Source: Crotophaga sulcirostris
Lineage: Eukaryota; Chordata; Aves; Cuculiformes; Crotophagidae
Direction of reading: 5' to 3'
Length of the DNA: 64,000 nt
Assembly: GCA_013397455.1 (NCBI GenBank)
Contig: VYZB01000326.1
Coordinates: 211,310 to 275,309, forward strand
Below, one piece after another: positions 1 through 11,812 of this stretch. The translations under genes were made by a program, and so were the position numbers. Each line of letters starts with the position of its first letter. Position 1 is the stretch's first letter. A model generated the notes under the pieces. The model ran no database searches. It had not been told where the DNA came from and saw only the letters and a list, made by a program, of their open reading frames with translations.

Positions 1-220
1 ATCTTAGGGAGAAATGTTTTGCTGTGAGGGTGGGGAGGCCCTGGCCCAGGTTGCGCAGAGCAGTGGTGGCTGCCCCATCCCTGGAGGTGTTGAAGTCCAG
101 GTTGGATGGGGCTTTGAGCCCCCTGATCCAGTGGGAGATGTCCCTGCCCATGGCAGGGGGGCTTGGAACTGGATGAGCTTTGAGGTCCCTTCCAACCCAG
201 ATCATTGCATGATTCGATGA
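1..220 (+). mobile_element. CR1 LINE 3' end, cut by the window edge
   Basis: This is the 3' untranslated end of a CR1 non-LTR retrotransposon. CR1 copies insert by target-primed reverse transcription and are usually 5'-truncated, so most keep only this end. Visible landmarks are a 'ctggcccaggttgc' block near 42, 'ccatccctggaggtgtt' near 76, 'aggttggatggggcttt' near 98, 'tggaactggatg' near 165 and 'gaggtcccttccaaccca' before the tail. The terminal octamers have drifted (gcatgattcgatga). The 5' part lies outside the window. Close relatives lie at 47249, 51276, 53117, 55756 and 62629. Confidence 0.93.
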
Positions 221-3200
221 ACGCTCAGCGCTCTCGGGGTGATTTTTGGTGGTGCTCTGCATGCTCTGTGTCTCAGGGCAGCACATGATGGGCTGTGCGT
301 GGTGTGATGACTGCTTGGTGTCTGTCTCAGTGCCTGTCCCCAAGGCAGGGTCCCCAGCCCCTGGTGGGGTTGTTTCTTTGCAATCACACCGCAACCCTCC
401 TTAAGGCTCTCTCAGAGGAAAATCCTCCCTGCAGACTAAACCCAGTGACTTGCTGCATGACTCTCTTATCTTGAAAGCTTAACTAAGGTTTTTTTCCCCC
501 CTCTCCTTTCAAGGCAGGAGATGAAAGGCGTGTTTGTGTGTATCTGTATGTGTATGCAAGCACAGTAAATAGTGGGTGGGGAATATTAATACAGGGCTAA
601 ACCCATCCCTGGCATGAATCACAGGGAAGACATATGTTGCAACAACTTTCCTAAGGGGGTTCTGGCCAAGGTAGATACCAAGTGTTCCCTGGAGGGAAGA
701 AGGGAGGGAGTGACAGCTCTTTTCTTTCCAAGACTTGACGTAATTAAAGAGTTATAATGTCCTTTAACTTCCCTGCCCTTGGCACTGATGTGCACTGGTG
801 TATTTATTTATTACCTTTTTTTTTTTTTTTTTAGCACTGATGAGTGGCTAATAGGCTTTGTGCAGAGAGGCAGGAGGCCCAGAAATACAGCTCAGCATTG
901 GGAATAGAGGAGATTATTGTATTTCCCTGGGAGTGAGCATCCATCCATCCATCTTCCCCATGTAGCTGACTCTGTGGCTAAGCATGAGGTTAAAACCACC
1001 GTGTTTCCAGCTGTCGGTCAATGTGCTGAACTTGGTAAAGGGAAGCTTATTTTAATTTAATAGAAAAATACATTATACATAATTCTTGCAATAAATTTCC
1101 CTCTCATCTGAAGGAGAATCTACCAGTGTAATGTGTCTGCCCAGCCCAGCCCAGATACCTGCAGATTTGTGGCTCCATGGCTTAAATAATAACAATAACA
1201 ATACCAGTAGCAATAATATCCTTTGCTGCTGTCCTTGAGTGACAAAGATGATGGAAAACAAAGTTGTAGATAGCTGGAGATGGCAATGTGAGTATCCTCT
1301 CCCCATCTCCCAGGTTATTAGCAGGTGTCAGTCACTGGAAGGAATCTCATCATTTCCAGATGCAGCGATGTCTCTGAACAGCAGCTGTGGAGCAGAAGGC
1401 AAATGGCTTTTATGGGCTCAGTTCCCGTTTCTGCTCAGACCTGTTAGAGGGGCTGTAACCGTGCAGATGTCCAATGTCCACTCTCTGTAGTGGAGGTTCT
1501 GACACCCTGCTCCTGGGTGTCACTGTAGGCCATGTACAACACCCACTACCTGTTGCTGTTGTCAGGTTGTACCGCTGATCCTTCTACACCTTGCTCTGCT
1601 AATCACCCTTACGGAGCTATCCAGCCTTCATCCTTGATTAATCTGAGAAAGGTGGTGATGGTGAGGCTGCAGCCATTGAGAAAGGGGAAGCACAAGTTCT
1701 CTTTCTCACTCTCCTCCACGTCCCTGTGGACGTGGTGTGAATTTCATGAGCTCTTCTAGAGCAAGTCACAGAGGCGAAAATTGCTTCACTCCCTTTGAAT
1801 CAGCATCTTTGGGATAAACACACAACAATGATCACTTTTGGAATGAACACACAACACACACGATGGGTGTCAAGGCTTGCTGCTGTGGGGAGCCTTGCTC
1901 CCACGTGCCTTTCCCAGAGTATCCAGCTGGTCCAAAGGAGCCAGGGAACTGCACAAGTTCATTGTTTTCCAAGCAGGTGGTGCTCTGTGAGCTTAAAGTG
2001 AGCACCAGATGGGCAGAGATGATGAAAGAGGCATCGGCGTGAAAGGCTTCCCTCTAGGGTGTTAAATATTACATTCACTGAGCCCGCCGAACTGTTGAAA
2101 CCAATAGAACTAATTAGAGAGCCGATGCCCGGGAAGGACGCGCCTTGGCTAACAGCTGAAAGAGATGCCAGATCATACAAAACCCTCCCTTTGTCTGCTC
2201 CAGCATCTCAGCTGAGTGTGGCAGGCAGGGCACGCCATCGTTTGGGAGGTGGTGTTAGAAAGGTGAATGTGCCCCAGGGTCCACCTTCCAGCATGGATGA
2301 GGGCTGGCAAGCTGTGGGGCCAACTGGCTACTATGCAGCAGGTTTAATTTTTTTCCCTTCTCACCTGCTGACCAGATTGAGAAGACCTCATCAGTGTTTG
2401 CATGCCTTTGGAGAGCTGTGCTGCATCCAGTGCTCATGCTTCAGGTCTGTGAGGAGCTTCCAGGTGAGGAGGTGAAGGAGCAGGGCTTGTCAGGGTCGTA
2501 GGGGCTCTGGAGAGCATGTTAAAGTCACCATCATGGGGTGTAATGATGCTGCAATGCGTTGTCTTTTTCAGTGACAAGTCAGGCTTTGGAAGCAGACAGA
2601 CCTGGTGGAACCCATCAGCGCAGGCTGAGTACAATGTACGTGTGGGTTTTGCTGGGTTTGAGATCTTAACCCCAGGTTCCAACACACTGTTCTCCATCAG
2701 TGCCTTTCCTGGGTTTGATGGGGGTCAAGCAGGCACCACTGCACACTTTGCCCCTAAAAAATCAGTCTTCGCCCAGGTTTCCATCTCCACTGTGGAAGCT
2801 CCTGACGTAGTAAGCAGGAGAGTCGTCTCCACGTCGCGAGCAAGAATAAATCCATTACTGTGCCCTTGTCAGTCTGGGGTCCCATTCTCTTAATGGGTTT
2901 GTTAAGAGTGTGCACGCCAACAGCTGCCCTGAAAAAGGGCAGAATTAGCCAAGTCAGCCCATACCATCTGTGTCCTCGATCGGAGCTGCTTCATGTCTTT
3001 ATGCTGCGAGTACCCCTCTGCCTCTCCCTCCCTGGCAGCTCTTGCAACGGAAATAATAATAATAATAATAATAGTAATAAAAGAAAAGGAATTAAGACAA
3101 GTAGGCAAACATAAAGATGAGTTGTTGCATGGCGTCTGTGCAGATTCTGATCTCAATGTCAAGGGAGCGTCATTCCAGCCTAATGGCATCTCTCTCTGAA

Positions 3201-5578
3201 AGCACTTTGTAGCAGTCATAAATAAACATGCCAGCTGAAAGGCATGATAACAAAAAAAAATGGAAACTGAGGCAGCCAGGATCTTTATTATTGAGCGGAC
3301 AAAGCATCTGTGATTAGGAAGAACAGGGGAGAGGAGAGGGTAAAAATAAAAGGCGGCCGATTGTGTTGCTGCCTTGTCCATGTCAAGAGAGGATCTGGCT
3401 GTGGTAGGTTGACAGGTTGTCTGGATAAATAGTTTGGGGGCAGAACATACATTTCTGATGGAACTTTCTTTTTTACAGCCAAGATCAGGAGCTCCAGAGG
3501 TACTGTCAAGGACGGACGAAGCTCTATAAATCAGGACAGGCTTTTTTGTCTGTCTGAAAAGTCTTATCTCGGAGTTCGTCCAGGCAATTTTTTGAGGTCT
3601 CTCTAGCTTCCTCCCTTCTCCTTATCAGAGCTCCACAGCTTTAAATGCAGATAGATACCCTCTAATGGAAGCACGAGGCAGAGCCCTCACTCCTTGTAAG
3701 TGCCAGCTCGTAATTTAGTTGTGTGCCCTTTGGCACCCATGCATCCATCAAGAAAAACAGAGGAAGCACCACCTCCCAGCACGCCAAGGAGTGCGGTGGC
3801 AGTGGGGGGCTCTGCTGCGGCCAAGGGGACCCCAGCTCGTGTCCCCCTTGCTCAGTGCAGGATGAACATCTGTAAAACGGGCTGAGACTGCGGTGGGATT
3901 TTTACCATGCGGTTGTGTCGAGGGGATTAGGGGCGATAAAGAAATCCTTGCTGGTATCTGAGGCAGCAGGGTGGAGATGAGCAGGATGTGGAGCAGCTTC
4001 ATGAGCGGCTGCTTCTTTGAATCTTTTAGTTTTTCTCTTACTGGGTCTTTTTTTCCCCCTCTCGCTTTTTGTATTTAATTAAAATGAGTTGGGATGCAAG
4101 GGCTGATTTTTGGCTGGCTGTGGTCCGGAGGGATGTCCTGTGCCCAAAATCAGAGCTCAACAGGGTGAAAACTGAAATGAGGTGGGTTGCTCCACTGAGC
4201 AGTTTCATGGGTTAAAGTGTCCAGCAACCCTTTGGCTGCCAGAGCCCTTCCCAGACTTCTAACCTTTTGAAGTTCACTTGTCTCATCCCCTTCTCTAACA
4301 AACAGTACACAGCTCATGGTGATGCTTCAACATTCCAGACAACTCCAGATTGTTAATTCCCCATGTCTTCCCCCTGAATAGCATTTTACCTTCTGGCTAA
4401 AACAGCGTGGTTGCATCAGATCTCCAGCTTCTCACCTGTGGACATGTGAAGGGGGTTTAATGGGTTTCTTCTCTCTGCCCCACTGGGCTGTGACCAGGAG
4501 GGGAGACAGAGCCGCAGGAGTTGCTAATTGCTTTGGCCCTGCAACTCCCGGATGATGAAAAAGATTAAAAGGGAAGGAAAACAGCTATTATATCTCTTTC
4601 TTGAAAAAACTTGCAGCATGAAAGGCTCATTAACATCATTAGTGTTTCATTAACCTCTAGCCAGACAAATAAGCTTGGAGGTAATTTAACAGTAGAGGGA
4701 AAAAGAAAGAAAATTAAAAATTACCCAGGTGTAGGTGACATTCTCCAGCCTTGCCTCCACTGTGCTTTTTTGGAGGGGTGCGGGCTCCGCTACTTCGCCT
4801 GCCTGGGGCTTGGAGGGCTGCCAGTGGCACTGCCTGCTCTGAAGGTAATAATGAGCAGGGAAAGTCATTGATTGTGACAAAATGGGATTCATTTGAACAC
4901 AACAACATCTGCAATCTTGAAAAGGAACACGACTCCATACAATGCTTAAAAGGGAGGGGGGTGTGCACGAAATAATCGGTGGCTGCAAAATGACTTTCTT
5001 TCTTTGAGTAGAAAGCTTTCTCCCCTTGCTAATTTTTGTGGGGGTTTATTTGATTTTTATCTCTCCCCAAGTTTATTTGCTCCACCTCTACCCCACTCAT
5101 CCAAAGTCCATATGCGTGTATACGTGCGCAGGGAGATGTGTTTAAACACATGCTCTGGCTGCTGCTTTGTGCTCGTGTTGTGAGTCCAATTCTAACTCAT
5201 TCCCTCTGTCTTGATTGGCTTCCCTTTAGCAAGACCTTCTGGTATTAAAAGTACATTGTTAGTTCCTCCCCGAAATCTAAAGGTGGATTGAAAATGTAAA
5301 GAAATTGCAATGCTTTTGTGCTCTTTGTTGTAGTGTATCCAAGTTGTCCATAAGCAAGTGATAAAGGGCAGTTTCTGCCTATAGGAGAGACGAGACTGAA
5401 AAAAAGGAGATGATTGTCCCCATCCATGTGATATCCAGTTGCAGAGGGATGAAGGTGACTTGCACAAGGACACCTGGAGGAGATTATGTTGAAGCCAAGT
5501 TGGACATACTCCTCACAGATCCCAATCCTGTGTTTTCCACTTGTTCTGTCCCACAAACTGGACCCCGCACAAGAAGAA
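221..5578. other. Unique non-coding sequence with short simple repeats
   Basis: No exon, transposon or RNA gene is recognisable in these 5.4 kb. Simple-sequence stretches are a 17-T run at 816-832, a short CATC repeat near 938-954 and an AAT microsatellite at 3052-3080. AT-rich parts (480-800, 4020-4090, 4560-4700) alternate with GC-richer parts. Open frames here reach at most 159 codons and have no domain-like features. Confidence 0.6.
3052..3080. repeat. AAT trinucleotide microsatellite
   Basis: About nine AAT units with one AGT interruption near the 3' side. A polymorphic length is likely. No transposon tail adjoins it. Confidence 0.9.
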
Positions 5579-5803
5579 CTTCTTGATGTTAGGAAGTTCT
5601 TCACTGAAAGGGTGATTGGCCACTGGAATGCGCTGCCCAGGGAGGTGGTGGAGTCGCCGACCCTTGATGTGTTTAAGGGAAGACTGGATGAGGCACTCAG
5701 TGCCATGGTTTAGGTGATGAGATGGTGTTGGTGTTGGCTTATAGGTTGGACTTGATGATCTCAGAGGTCTCTTCCAACCTGGTTATACTGTGATACTGTG
5801 ATA
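5579..5803 (+). mobile_element. CR1 LINE 3' end, ATACTGTG-tailed subfamily
   Basis: The fragment starts in the conserved 'gatgttaggaagttctt' block, passes 'gattggccactggaatgcg' and 'gggaggtggtggagtcgcc', and ends with ATACTGTG repeats at about 5785-5802. The tail differs from the ATTCTATG tails of most copies here. The body shares 'ggtttaggtgatgagatggt' with the copies at 38162 and 39662, so these three form one subfamily. No open frame of ORF2 is present. Confidence 0.92.
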
Positions 5804-6206
5804 CAACTTTGCTTCTTCCCTGTGAGGTTTGTCTGTGTCATTTTTGCTTTGTGGTGTTAGGACCAGTAAGTTTCCTGCTGTTATCCATGGCAGTGGGAGG
5901 AGGACATCTCTGACGCTTCCTTACTCTAATCCTGGCTCTTCTATTTGCTCTGTCTGTGCCTTTGAATAAGCCACGTAACTTCCATGGCTCCATTTTCCCT
6001 AGCAATAAAATGTGAATAAATTCTTATGATGTAGTTTGAATCACTGTTTTTAAAGACCTTGAAGTGCAAACCATCATATTAATCCCGATTCTCATGTCTT
6101 TGCTCTCTTCTGCTCGAGAACTGGGACAAGAAATCTCAGCAAAGTGGCTGAATGTTTGCTTGAGCAGAGATTATGCTCAGACTCTTGTCCGGCCCAAGGA
6201 AGCAGG
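5804..6206. other. Unique non-coding spacer
   Basis: About 400 bp between two CR1 fragments of opposite strand. Nothing recognisable was seen. Confidence 0.55.
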
Positions 6207-6487
6207 ATCAGAATGCTTTGGGTTGGAAGGGACCTTTAAAGGTCATCCAGTCCAACTCTCCTATAATGAGCAGGGATGTCTCCAACTTCATCAGGTTGCT
6301 CAGAGCCTCATCCAAGCCACCTTTGAATGTTTGCATGGACGGGGCATCTCCCACCCTTCTGGGCAACCTGTGCCAGTGTTTCCCCACCCTCAGCATAAAA
6401 AATTGTGTCCTTATATCCAGCCTAAATCTCTTTTAGTTTAAAACCATCACACCTTGTCCTATTGCTACAGGCCCTGCTGTAAAGTTT
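6207..6487 (-). mobile_element. CR1 LINE 3' end, diverged
   Basis: Read on the minus strand, this ends in 'cctttaaaggtcccttcc' followed by a degraded octamer tail at 6207-6215. Upstream are the 'gggtggggaaacactgg' block and the 'gcctgtagcaataggacaa' block (6450-6475). The copy is more diverged than the 47-63 kb group and its flanking ORFs are chance frames inside the element. Confidence 0.88.
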
Positions 6488-8096
6488 GGAAGGGATGGGA
6501 GATGCTAAGCAACATTGCACCACTGAATCTGGCAACTTGTACTTGCTTTCAGGAGCACTTTGAGCCCCTGCACTGCTCAGGTAGTTAAAAAGCAGACTTT
6601 AGCATTACAGGAACTTTCAGTCTAACGCAAGTCAGCTTGAGACCTCTGTATTTCACAGGATCCCAAAGCAGCCTGCAGGCACAAATAACCTTTACGTCGT
6701 GCTCTCCACTGTTTATGTAAACTTGGCTTGTGCTTGCTGTTCCTGTTGTGCTGTGCCTGCGAGGATGGAGTGGTAGAGCAGGTAACATTTCCTGGTGTGA
6801 AAGGGTCTCCCATGTGGACTGTGAAGGGAAAACAGCAACGCTAGTAGGATAGGAGATGAGAGCTGAGTGTTTGTGTGCTGTGTGTCGGGTACAGCTTGTG
6901 AATCAGTGTCTGCATCAGCAGCTGCAGCCTTGCAGGCAGAAGAGGGTTCTGCTGGGACTTGCATGCCTGTCCTGGGGAGCGATGATCGGTGTGGTGATGG
7001 GGAAGGTGCTTTCCTTCAGATGCAGCCTCCAGCCTTGGCTGGATACCCACTGCACGCCAGCACCTGGGACTGAAGAGCCTAGCCTGCAGCTACAGATACA
7101 GATGTGAACCCCACTTAGCCAGATGTGCAAGTGACAAGCATGATTCTCTCTTTAGGTAGAGCAAACAAACCAGGAAATGTCCAAGAAATGTCTTTGAGCA
7201 TCTCAAAATTAGCCTGTGTGGTAGAAAACTCGACAAATTTCCTGGGGGACCTGACATCAAGGAGTTGAGCTGAGACTTTTGATAAGGGGTGGTGATTTGG
7301 GACCCTTGTCTGAGTGGAGGCTTGCGTATGGGCAGTCATGAAGAGCTCTCTGAAAATTTGGGACCCTTTTTTTTTGCCAGATGAATCCTTTGAACAAGGT
7401 AGCACTCGAAATCACTTGGAGAAATTTTGATCTCGTTTTGCCATCGTGAAACCCCACAGACCGCAACACTATAAAGATCATTTTTATTGCCATCTATCTG
7501 TGTTTTTATCTGTGTTTCCATCCCATCCTTTTGACAACAACATATGAGCAGCCAGGATTTATCCTTCCCAGCTAAATCTCTTTTCAACTCGTGCAAGAAG
7601 CCCAGGAAATGATTTGACAAAAATATATAGTTCACCGAAATTATTCAACCCTCAAGCGCTCAGGTTTAGGTCAGTGTAAATTTGGAATAAATATTTGTTC
7701 TGGTTCTTATCTTAGCCGTGCTGATTTACCCAGCAGCAGCTGATAACTCCTTTTAAATTCACTGCAGAATCATCTTCTTCCAAATGCTCCTTATTCCACG
7801 TTTCTCCCCCATGTCCCTGCCTGGGTTTGATATCGTGGGGTGGCACACACAGACACCAGGTTGCTGACAAGCTCTGCAGGGTCCTCAGCTCTGTGTTTTT
7901 CCAAAAGGAAAAACATGCATGAGAATGTATTTTTTTAATAGAATTTCTTAAAAAAAATAGGAAAAATCTTCTCTAACATTTCCCAAATTGAGAACAAATG
8001 CCTGACTTGCCCAAAAAATAGTACTTAGATGCATTATGATATCTTTTCATTTGTTCAACTTTTAAATAGACTTTTTTTTTTTTTTTCTGAACGTAA
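6488..8096. other. Unique non-coding sequence
   Basis: No gene or transposon was recognised in 1.6 kb. The 3' half (7640-8090) is AT-rich and ends with a 15-T run at 8072-8086, directly beside the minus-strand CR1 tail that follows. Confidence 0.55.
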
Positions 8097-8660
8097 ATAA
8101 CAGAACCACAGATCATTTAAGTTGGAAATATCCTTTAAGATCAAGTCCAATGGCAAAGCTACCACTGCCAGTTTTTTACCCAGCTCTCTGTTCAGCCAGG
8201 CTGGTCTCTTCCCCACCAGCTCATCTTCTGGCACCTGGGGACAGCCTGCACTCACACCTGTAAGATTTCCTTCTTGACAGATGTCCAGCCTTTCTGGACC
8301 CCTTTGCCCTTTGCAACAGTCTCCCAAGGGACCAGTCTCTTAAACAAACCGAAGTCCACCCTTCAGCAGTCTGAGGTGGCGGTTCTGCTGATCCCCTCTT
8401 CACTTCTCCAAGAATCAGAACCTCCATCATTCATTGTTGCTGTGCCCAAGGTTGCTTCTAACCATCACATCACCCACAAGTCCTTCTCTGTTGATGAAGA
8501 ACAGGTCCAGTGCACACCTTCCTTGGTTGGCTTCATCACCGGCTGTCCTCCACACACTCCAGAAACCTCCTAGACTGTTTCCTCTCTGCTGTATTGTACT
8601 CCCAGCAGACATCCCATGGGTCGAAGTCCCCCACAAGGACAAGGGCTAGTGATCATGAGC
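8097..8660 (-). mobile_element. Internally deleted CR1: endonuclease remnant joined to 3' tail
   Basis: On the minus strand, 8655 down to about 8180 encodes a broken copy of the CR1 ORF2 endonuclease region, and 8152 down to 8097 carries the CR1 3' end (a 'gacttgatcttaaagg' block, 'tttccaacttaaatgat', then decayed octamers). In an intact element the reverse transcriptase and most of the 3' UTR lie between these two parts. They are missing here, so about 2 kb or more was lost, either by internal deletion or because two fragments landed side by side. The small spacing favours deletion. Confidence 0.8.
8175..8655 (-). pseudogene. CR1 ORF2 endonuclease-domain remnant
   Basis: The CR1 ORF2 protein nicks target DNA with an APE-type endonuclease and then reverse transcribes its RNA. 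From 8646 downward the frame reads ALVLVGDFDPWDVCWEYN; the GDF segment (8620-8631) matches the GDFN signature with the N changed to D. The following QSRRFLECVED segment runs into stop codons, and the similarity continues in another frame as ALDLFFINREGLVGDV. A later segment reads PAWLNREL (8181-8204), the end of the endonuclease-to-RT linker conserved in CR1 and relatives. Stops and frameshifts make it non-functional. The assignment rests on these three ordered motifs. Confidence 0.82.
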
Positions 8661-9366
8661 CTGCTTTGACTACAGTTCTGCAACTTGAGGTGGGGAGTGC
8701 TTTGGAAAAGAGTTATTTACCCGTCTCTCTCTCCGTTTCTATATTTAAATGGGCTGAAAACCAGGAGCTGCACTTGTACTGGCTTGGTTCCTGCTTGCTT
8801 TCTGACTGTGCCACCCCTTCCCAATCTTCTATCCTTCTCGCATCTCCCCCTCGCTTTGTGCAGGGCAAGAGCGGGAGGGACAGCAAGGAGGGTGAGCTGG
8901 GAGCATCCCACCCCAGCCTGGCAGCATCCCACCGCATCTCGGCTGCATCCCACCGCATCCCGACCCAGCAGCATCCCTGCCCGTGCCTTGGGATGCAGCA
9001 CCATCTCGTGTCGGTCTGGAGCCGGCACAGCCGGTACCTGCATGCATCACACCTCCTGGGGATCCCAGGGAAACGCTGACAATCCCCAGCTCCAGCCTTT
9101 TCCCAACTACTCAATCACGACCTGGACCACACTTCCCTCTCTTTTTTTTTTCATGCTGTGTTTCAAGGGCAGGGACCTCTGGAGCCTTCTCTTAGCTAAG
9201 ATGATGCTGAGTGGTTTAAAAATGCATCTTGTTTCCCAGGGAGATAGAGGTGGATCTGGTTCAGGGGTGCTGAGGTTTATTTGTTGTTGCTCAGACTCCT
9301 TTTATACCAGCCTATCTTATACCAGTCTGAAATAATAACTGTATATAATACAATTAGGAGGTCTGT
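8661..9366. other. Non-coding block, GC-rich in the middle
   Basis: A 216-codon open frame (8685-9332) crosses this block, but it contains a minisatellite and has no domain, so I do not call a gene. A GC-rich stretch at 8870-9060 is followed by a T run near 9139-9150. Confidence 0.5.
8903..8965. repeat. Short minisatellite, 21-bp unit, three copies
   Basis: Three consecutive 21-bp units each start with 'gcatcccacc' (8903, 8924, 8945). The second and third are nearly identical. The period is a multiple of three, which helps keep the overlapping chance frame open. Confidence 0.8.
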
Positions 9367-9550
9367 TCCTTCACGGAGAGGGTTCTCAGGCACTGACAGA
9401 GGCTGCCTAAGGAAGTGGTGGAGCCACCATCCCTGGAGGTGTTTAAAAGATGTGTGGACAAGGTGCTCAGGGATCTTGTTTAGTCGTCAACAGGTACGCT
9501 TGGACTCAATGATCTCAAAGGTATTTTCCAACCAAACGATTTTGTGATTC
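9367..9550 (+). mobile_element. CR1 LINE 3' end, 'tttagtagtggacaggt' class
   Basis: Recognised by 'ttcacggagagggttctcag', 'ccatccctggaggtgttta', a drifted 'tttagtcgtcaacaggta' and 'gatctcaaaggtattttcc', ending in 'gattttgtgattc'. It belongs with the copies at 17104, 19615, 33198, 43571, 44443 and 46093, which share the internal 'acaggtatggttgga'-type motif. Confidence 0.88.
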
Positions 9551-10099
9551 TTTTGAGGTTTGGATTTCAGGGACTCAAACTTTTCAGCACCAAACAAGGA
9601 GTCACCACGTCCCCTAAGGGAGTTTGATCTCATAAGGCTGCTGTCACTGGAGACTACGACACCTGGAGATGGTGGATGAAAAGGTTCCTTGATGAAACCA
9701 GGACCAGCATAAGGTCCAAAGCAGGTTGTTTTGAGCAGCTTCTTTGAGAGGAGTATTTCTAGTGCTGTGGGATGCTGAAAGGAAAAGTCAGTGCATAGGA
9801 TCTCTTGCTGGCCACGAGTTACAGGTATTGTGGTGCAGAGAGCCTGCTAAGAGTGGAACTTGCAGCTGAAGGCCTGGAGATGGCAGGTCTGAGACACAGC
9901 TGGGTAATGCATTTCTTTTGAGAGATGCATAAGGTTATTCCTGTGTTGGAAACAGCTGAGTTCAAACTGTTATAAATGACCAAGTCCCAAATAGGAAAAT
10001 TTCTAATTTATAACAAAACCGATACTGAGATGCTGCTGTTTGGAAATGATGAGCTTGGTCCCGTCTTGGGAATAATATCCTCTCAGTAGAAACTGAGGC
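9551..10099. other. Unique spacer containing a 48-bp inverted-repeat element
   Basis: Apart from the small element at 9968-10015, listed separately, nothing recognisable was seen. Confidence 0.5.
9968..10015. mobile_element. 48-bp element with terminal inverted repeats
   Basis: It begins TGTTATAAAT and ends ATTTATAACA, perfect 10-bp inverted repeats, and is flanked by a 4-bp direct repeat AAAC (9964-9967 and 10016-10019). The interior 'cccaaataggaaaatttc' also occurs, inverted, in the foldback element at 34561-34681. It could be a non-autonomous DNA element or the fused ends of an LTR (TG...CA ends). At 48 bp it cannot move by itself. Confidence 0.55.
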
Positions 10100-10315
10100 A
10101 CAGAATCATGAAGTCATTAAAGCTGGAAAAGACCTCTAAGATCATCCAGTCCAACTCCACTGTGCTTACTAAACCATGTCGACAAATGCCATGTGTACAC
10201 ATTTTTTTAGCACCTCCAGGGAAGAAGACTCCCCTGCTGCCCTGGGCAGCTTGTTCCAATGCTCAACCACTTTTCCAGTAACAAAATTTTTTCTAATATC
10301 CAATTTGTCTTTAAA
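10100..10315 (-). mobile_element. CR1 LINE 3' end, old copy
   Basis: On the plus strand it starts 'cagaatcatgaagtcattaa', then 'gacctctaagatcatccagt', 'cacctccagggaagaagact' and 'ctgccctgggcagcttgttc', ending near 'ctaatatccaatttgtc'. The tail and body are strongly diverged from the other copies. Confidence 0.82.
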
Positions 10316-11530
10316 ACAGCATTAACAAAACAGCAGCTATATCCTTTGCAAAGCAGCTCTGGGCACTGTGAGTGTGAACTTGGGTAGGTTTGTGCTAGGA
10401 AACCTTGTGCCCCATCACTTGGAACCCTGTGAATCATGCCAAGGGGTTAGGAAGGAGCTTGCTGTGCTCATGGGCAAGGAAGCAGAGGGATGGGGTAGCT
10501 GCACGTGTAGCAATTAATGTCTCACACCAAGAGGCTCCGGTTCTCACAGCTCTCACTGTGACACAAGGCACATGCCAGGTGTCACTCTCTACCTGGGTGC
10601 AGGATTTGCTGCCTCTGCAGCTGTGTTGCTCCCCACACAACTTCCCAGGGCAGAAATGCTATTAAGCATCTCCTCTAACCCAAGGGTGTATTTGGGGTGA
10701 CCCCAAAATCTTTTGAAACAGAAGGCTTGGAGCATGCAAAGTAAGGGAAGCTGCCTGCAGCCCAGAGGATTGGAGACTGAGTTTTTCCAGGCAAGGCTTT
10801 TTGCTGAAATGCTGTGAGAAAAAAAAAAAAAGAAAAAAAAAATCAAAGAAAACATTTTGAGAAACAAAATATTACAGCCTCCTTCCCACCAGCAAGTGTG
10901 GTTTGTTTGTCTTGTTCAAATTGAGATATTTGCATTTGAAATGCACCTGCAAATACACATACGTGTTTACAGATAGAGCCCTTAGAAGATGAAATTTGTT
11001 GTTTCAGCAAAAAGACTGAAATAGCTGCATGTTTTTGCCTTTATTTTTCCATTTGGGCTAGTAAAAAGTCTGCTGGGAAACACTGGGTGGAGAGCATCGG
11101 TCAGTACAGGCCAATTTCATATTTATGGGGCCTAGCTGAGGTAGGTAGAGAATAAATATCCTCCCCTCTGTTACCACCCTCTCTTCTTTATTGTGGCATT
11201 GTTAGATAGCAAATCCCTTCCTCCTGCATCTTCTTGAAATCCTGTTATGTGAATCATGGTGTCTAAAGGTATAATTGGTGGGGGAGTGCAGGAGGGGGAA
11301 GGGTGAGTTTGTAGTTGAGGATAAATTCAGCGTTATGGGGTGGGACAGAGAGCAGTTCTGAACGGGACAGGGCTGCTTAGAATGGGGACTTTGGGGCCTT
11401 TTTGGAGCCATCCAGCAGCCAACTCTGCTAATGCACCAGGGAAGAGACTGTGCAGTGCCCAGTGTCCGTGCAATGCCAAGAGTGTCCATGTAATGCGCTT
11501 TTCTTGCACAAAACCCTTCCCAGGAGCATT
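10316..11530. other. Unique non-coding sequence
   Basis: No feature was recognised except an A-rich tract at 10819-10842 (two A runs split by one G). AT-rich sequence at 10900-11060 and 11140-11340. Confidence 0.55.
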
Positions 11531-11812
11531 CACAGTCTCACAGTATGACAAGGTTGGAAAGGACCTCTGAGATCATCAAGTCCAACCTAGAACCCAACAC
11601 CAACACCAACCCATCATCTCAACCCTGGCACTGAGTGCCTCATCCAGTCTCCTCTTAAACACCTCCAGGGTTGGTGACTCCACCACCTCCCTGGGCAGCG
11701 CATTCCCATGGCCAATCACCCTTTCAGGGAAGAATTTTTTCCTAATATCAAGCCTAAACCTCCCCTGATGAAGCTTGAGGCCATGTCCTCTTGTTCTGTC
11801 ACTGGTCACCTG
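11531..11812 (-). mobile_element. CR1 LINE 3' end, ATACTGTG-related subfamily
   Basis: The copy starts with a tail 'cacagtctcacagtatgac' and runs through 'gacctctgagatcatcaagt', 'cactgagtgcctcatccagt', 'cccatggccaatcacccttt' and 'atcaagcctaaacctcccct' to about 11812. It is nearly collinear with the minus-strand copy at 39924 and with the reverse of the plus copies at 5579 and 39662. Confidence 0.92.

Noticed and set aside
8685..9335. 216-codon open reading frame on the plus strand
   Set aside because: It crosses a 21-bp minisatellite, has no domain or signal, and is overlapped by comparable antisense frames. It fits chance openness in GC-rich DNA.
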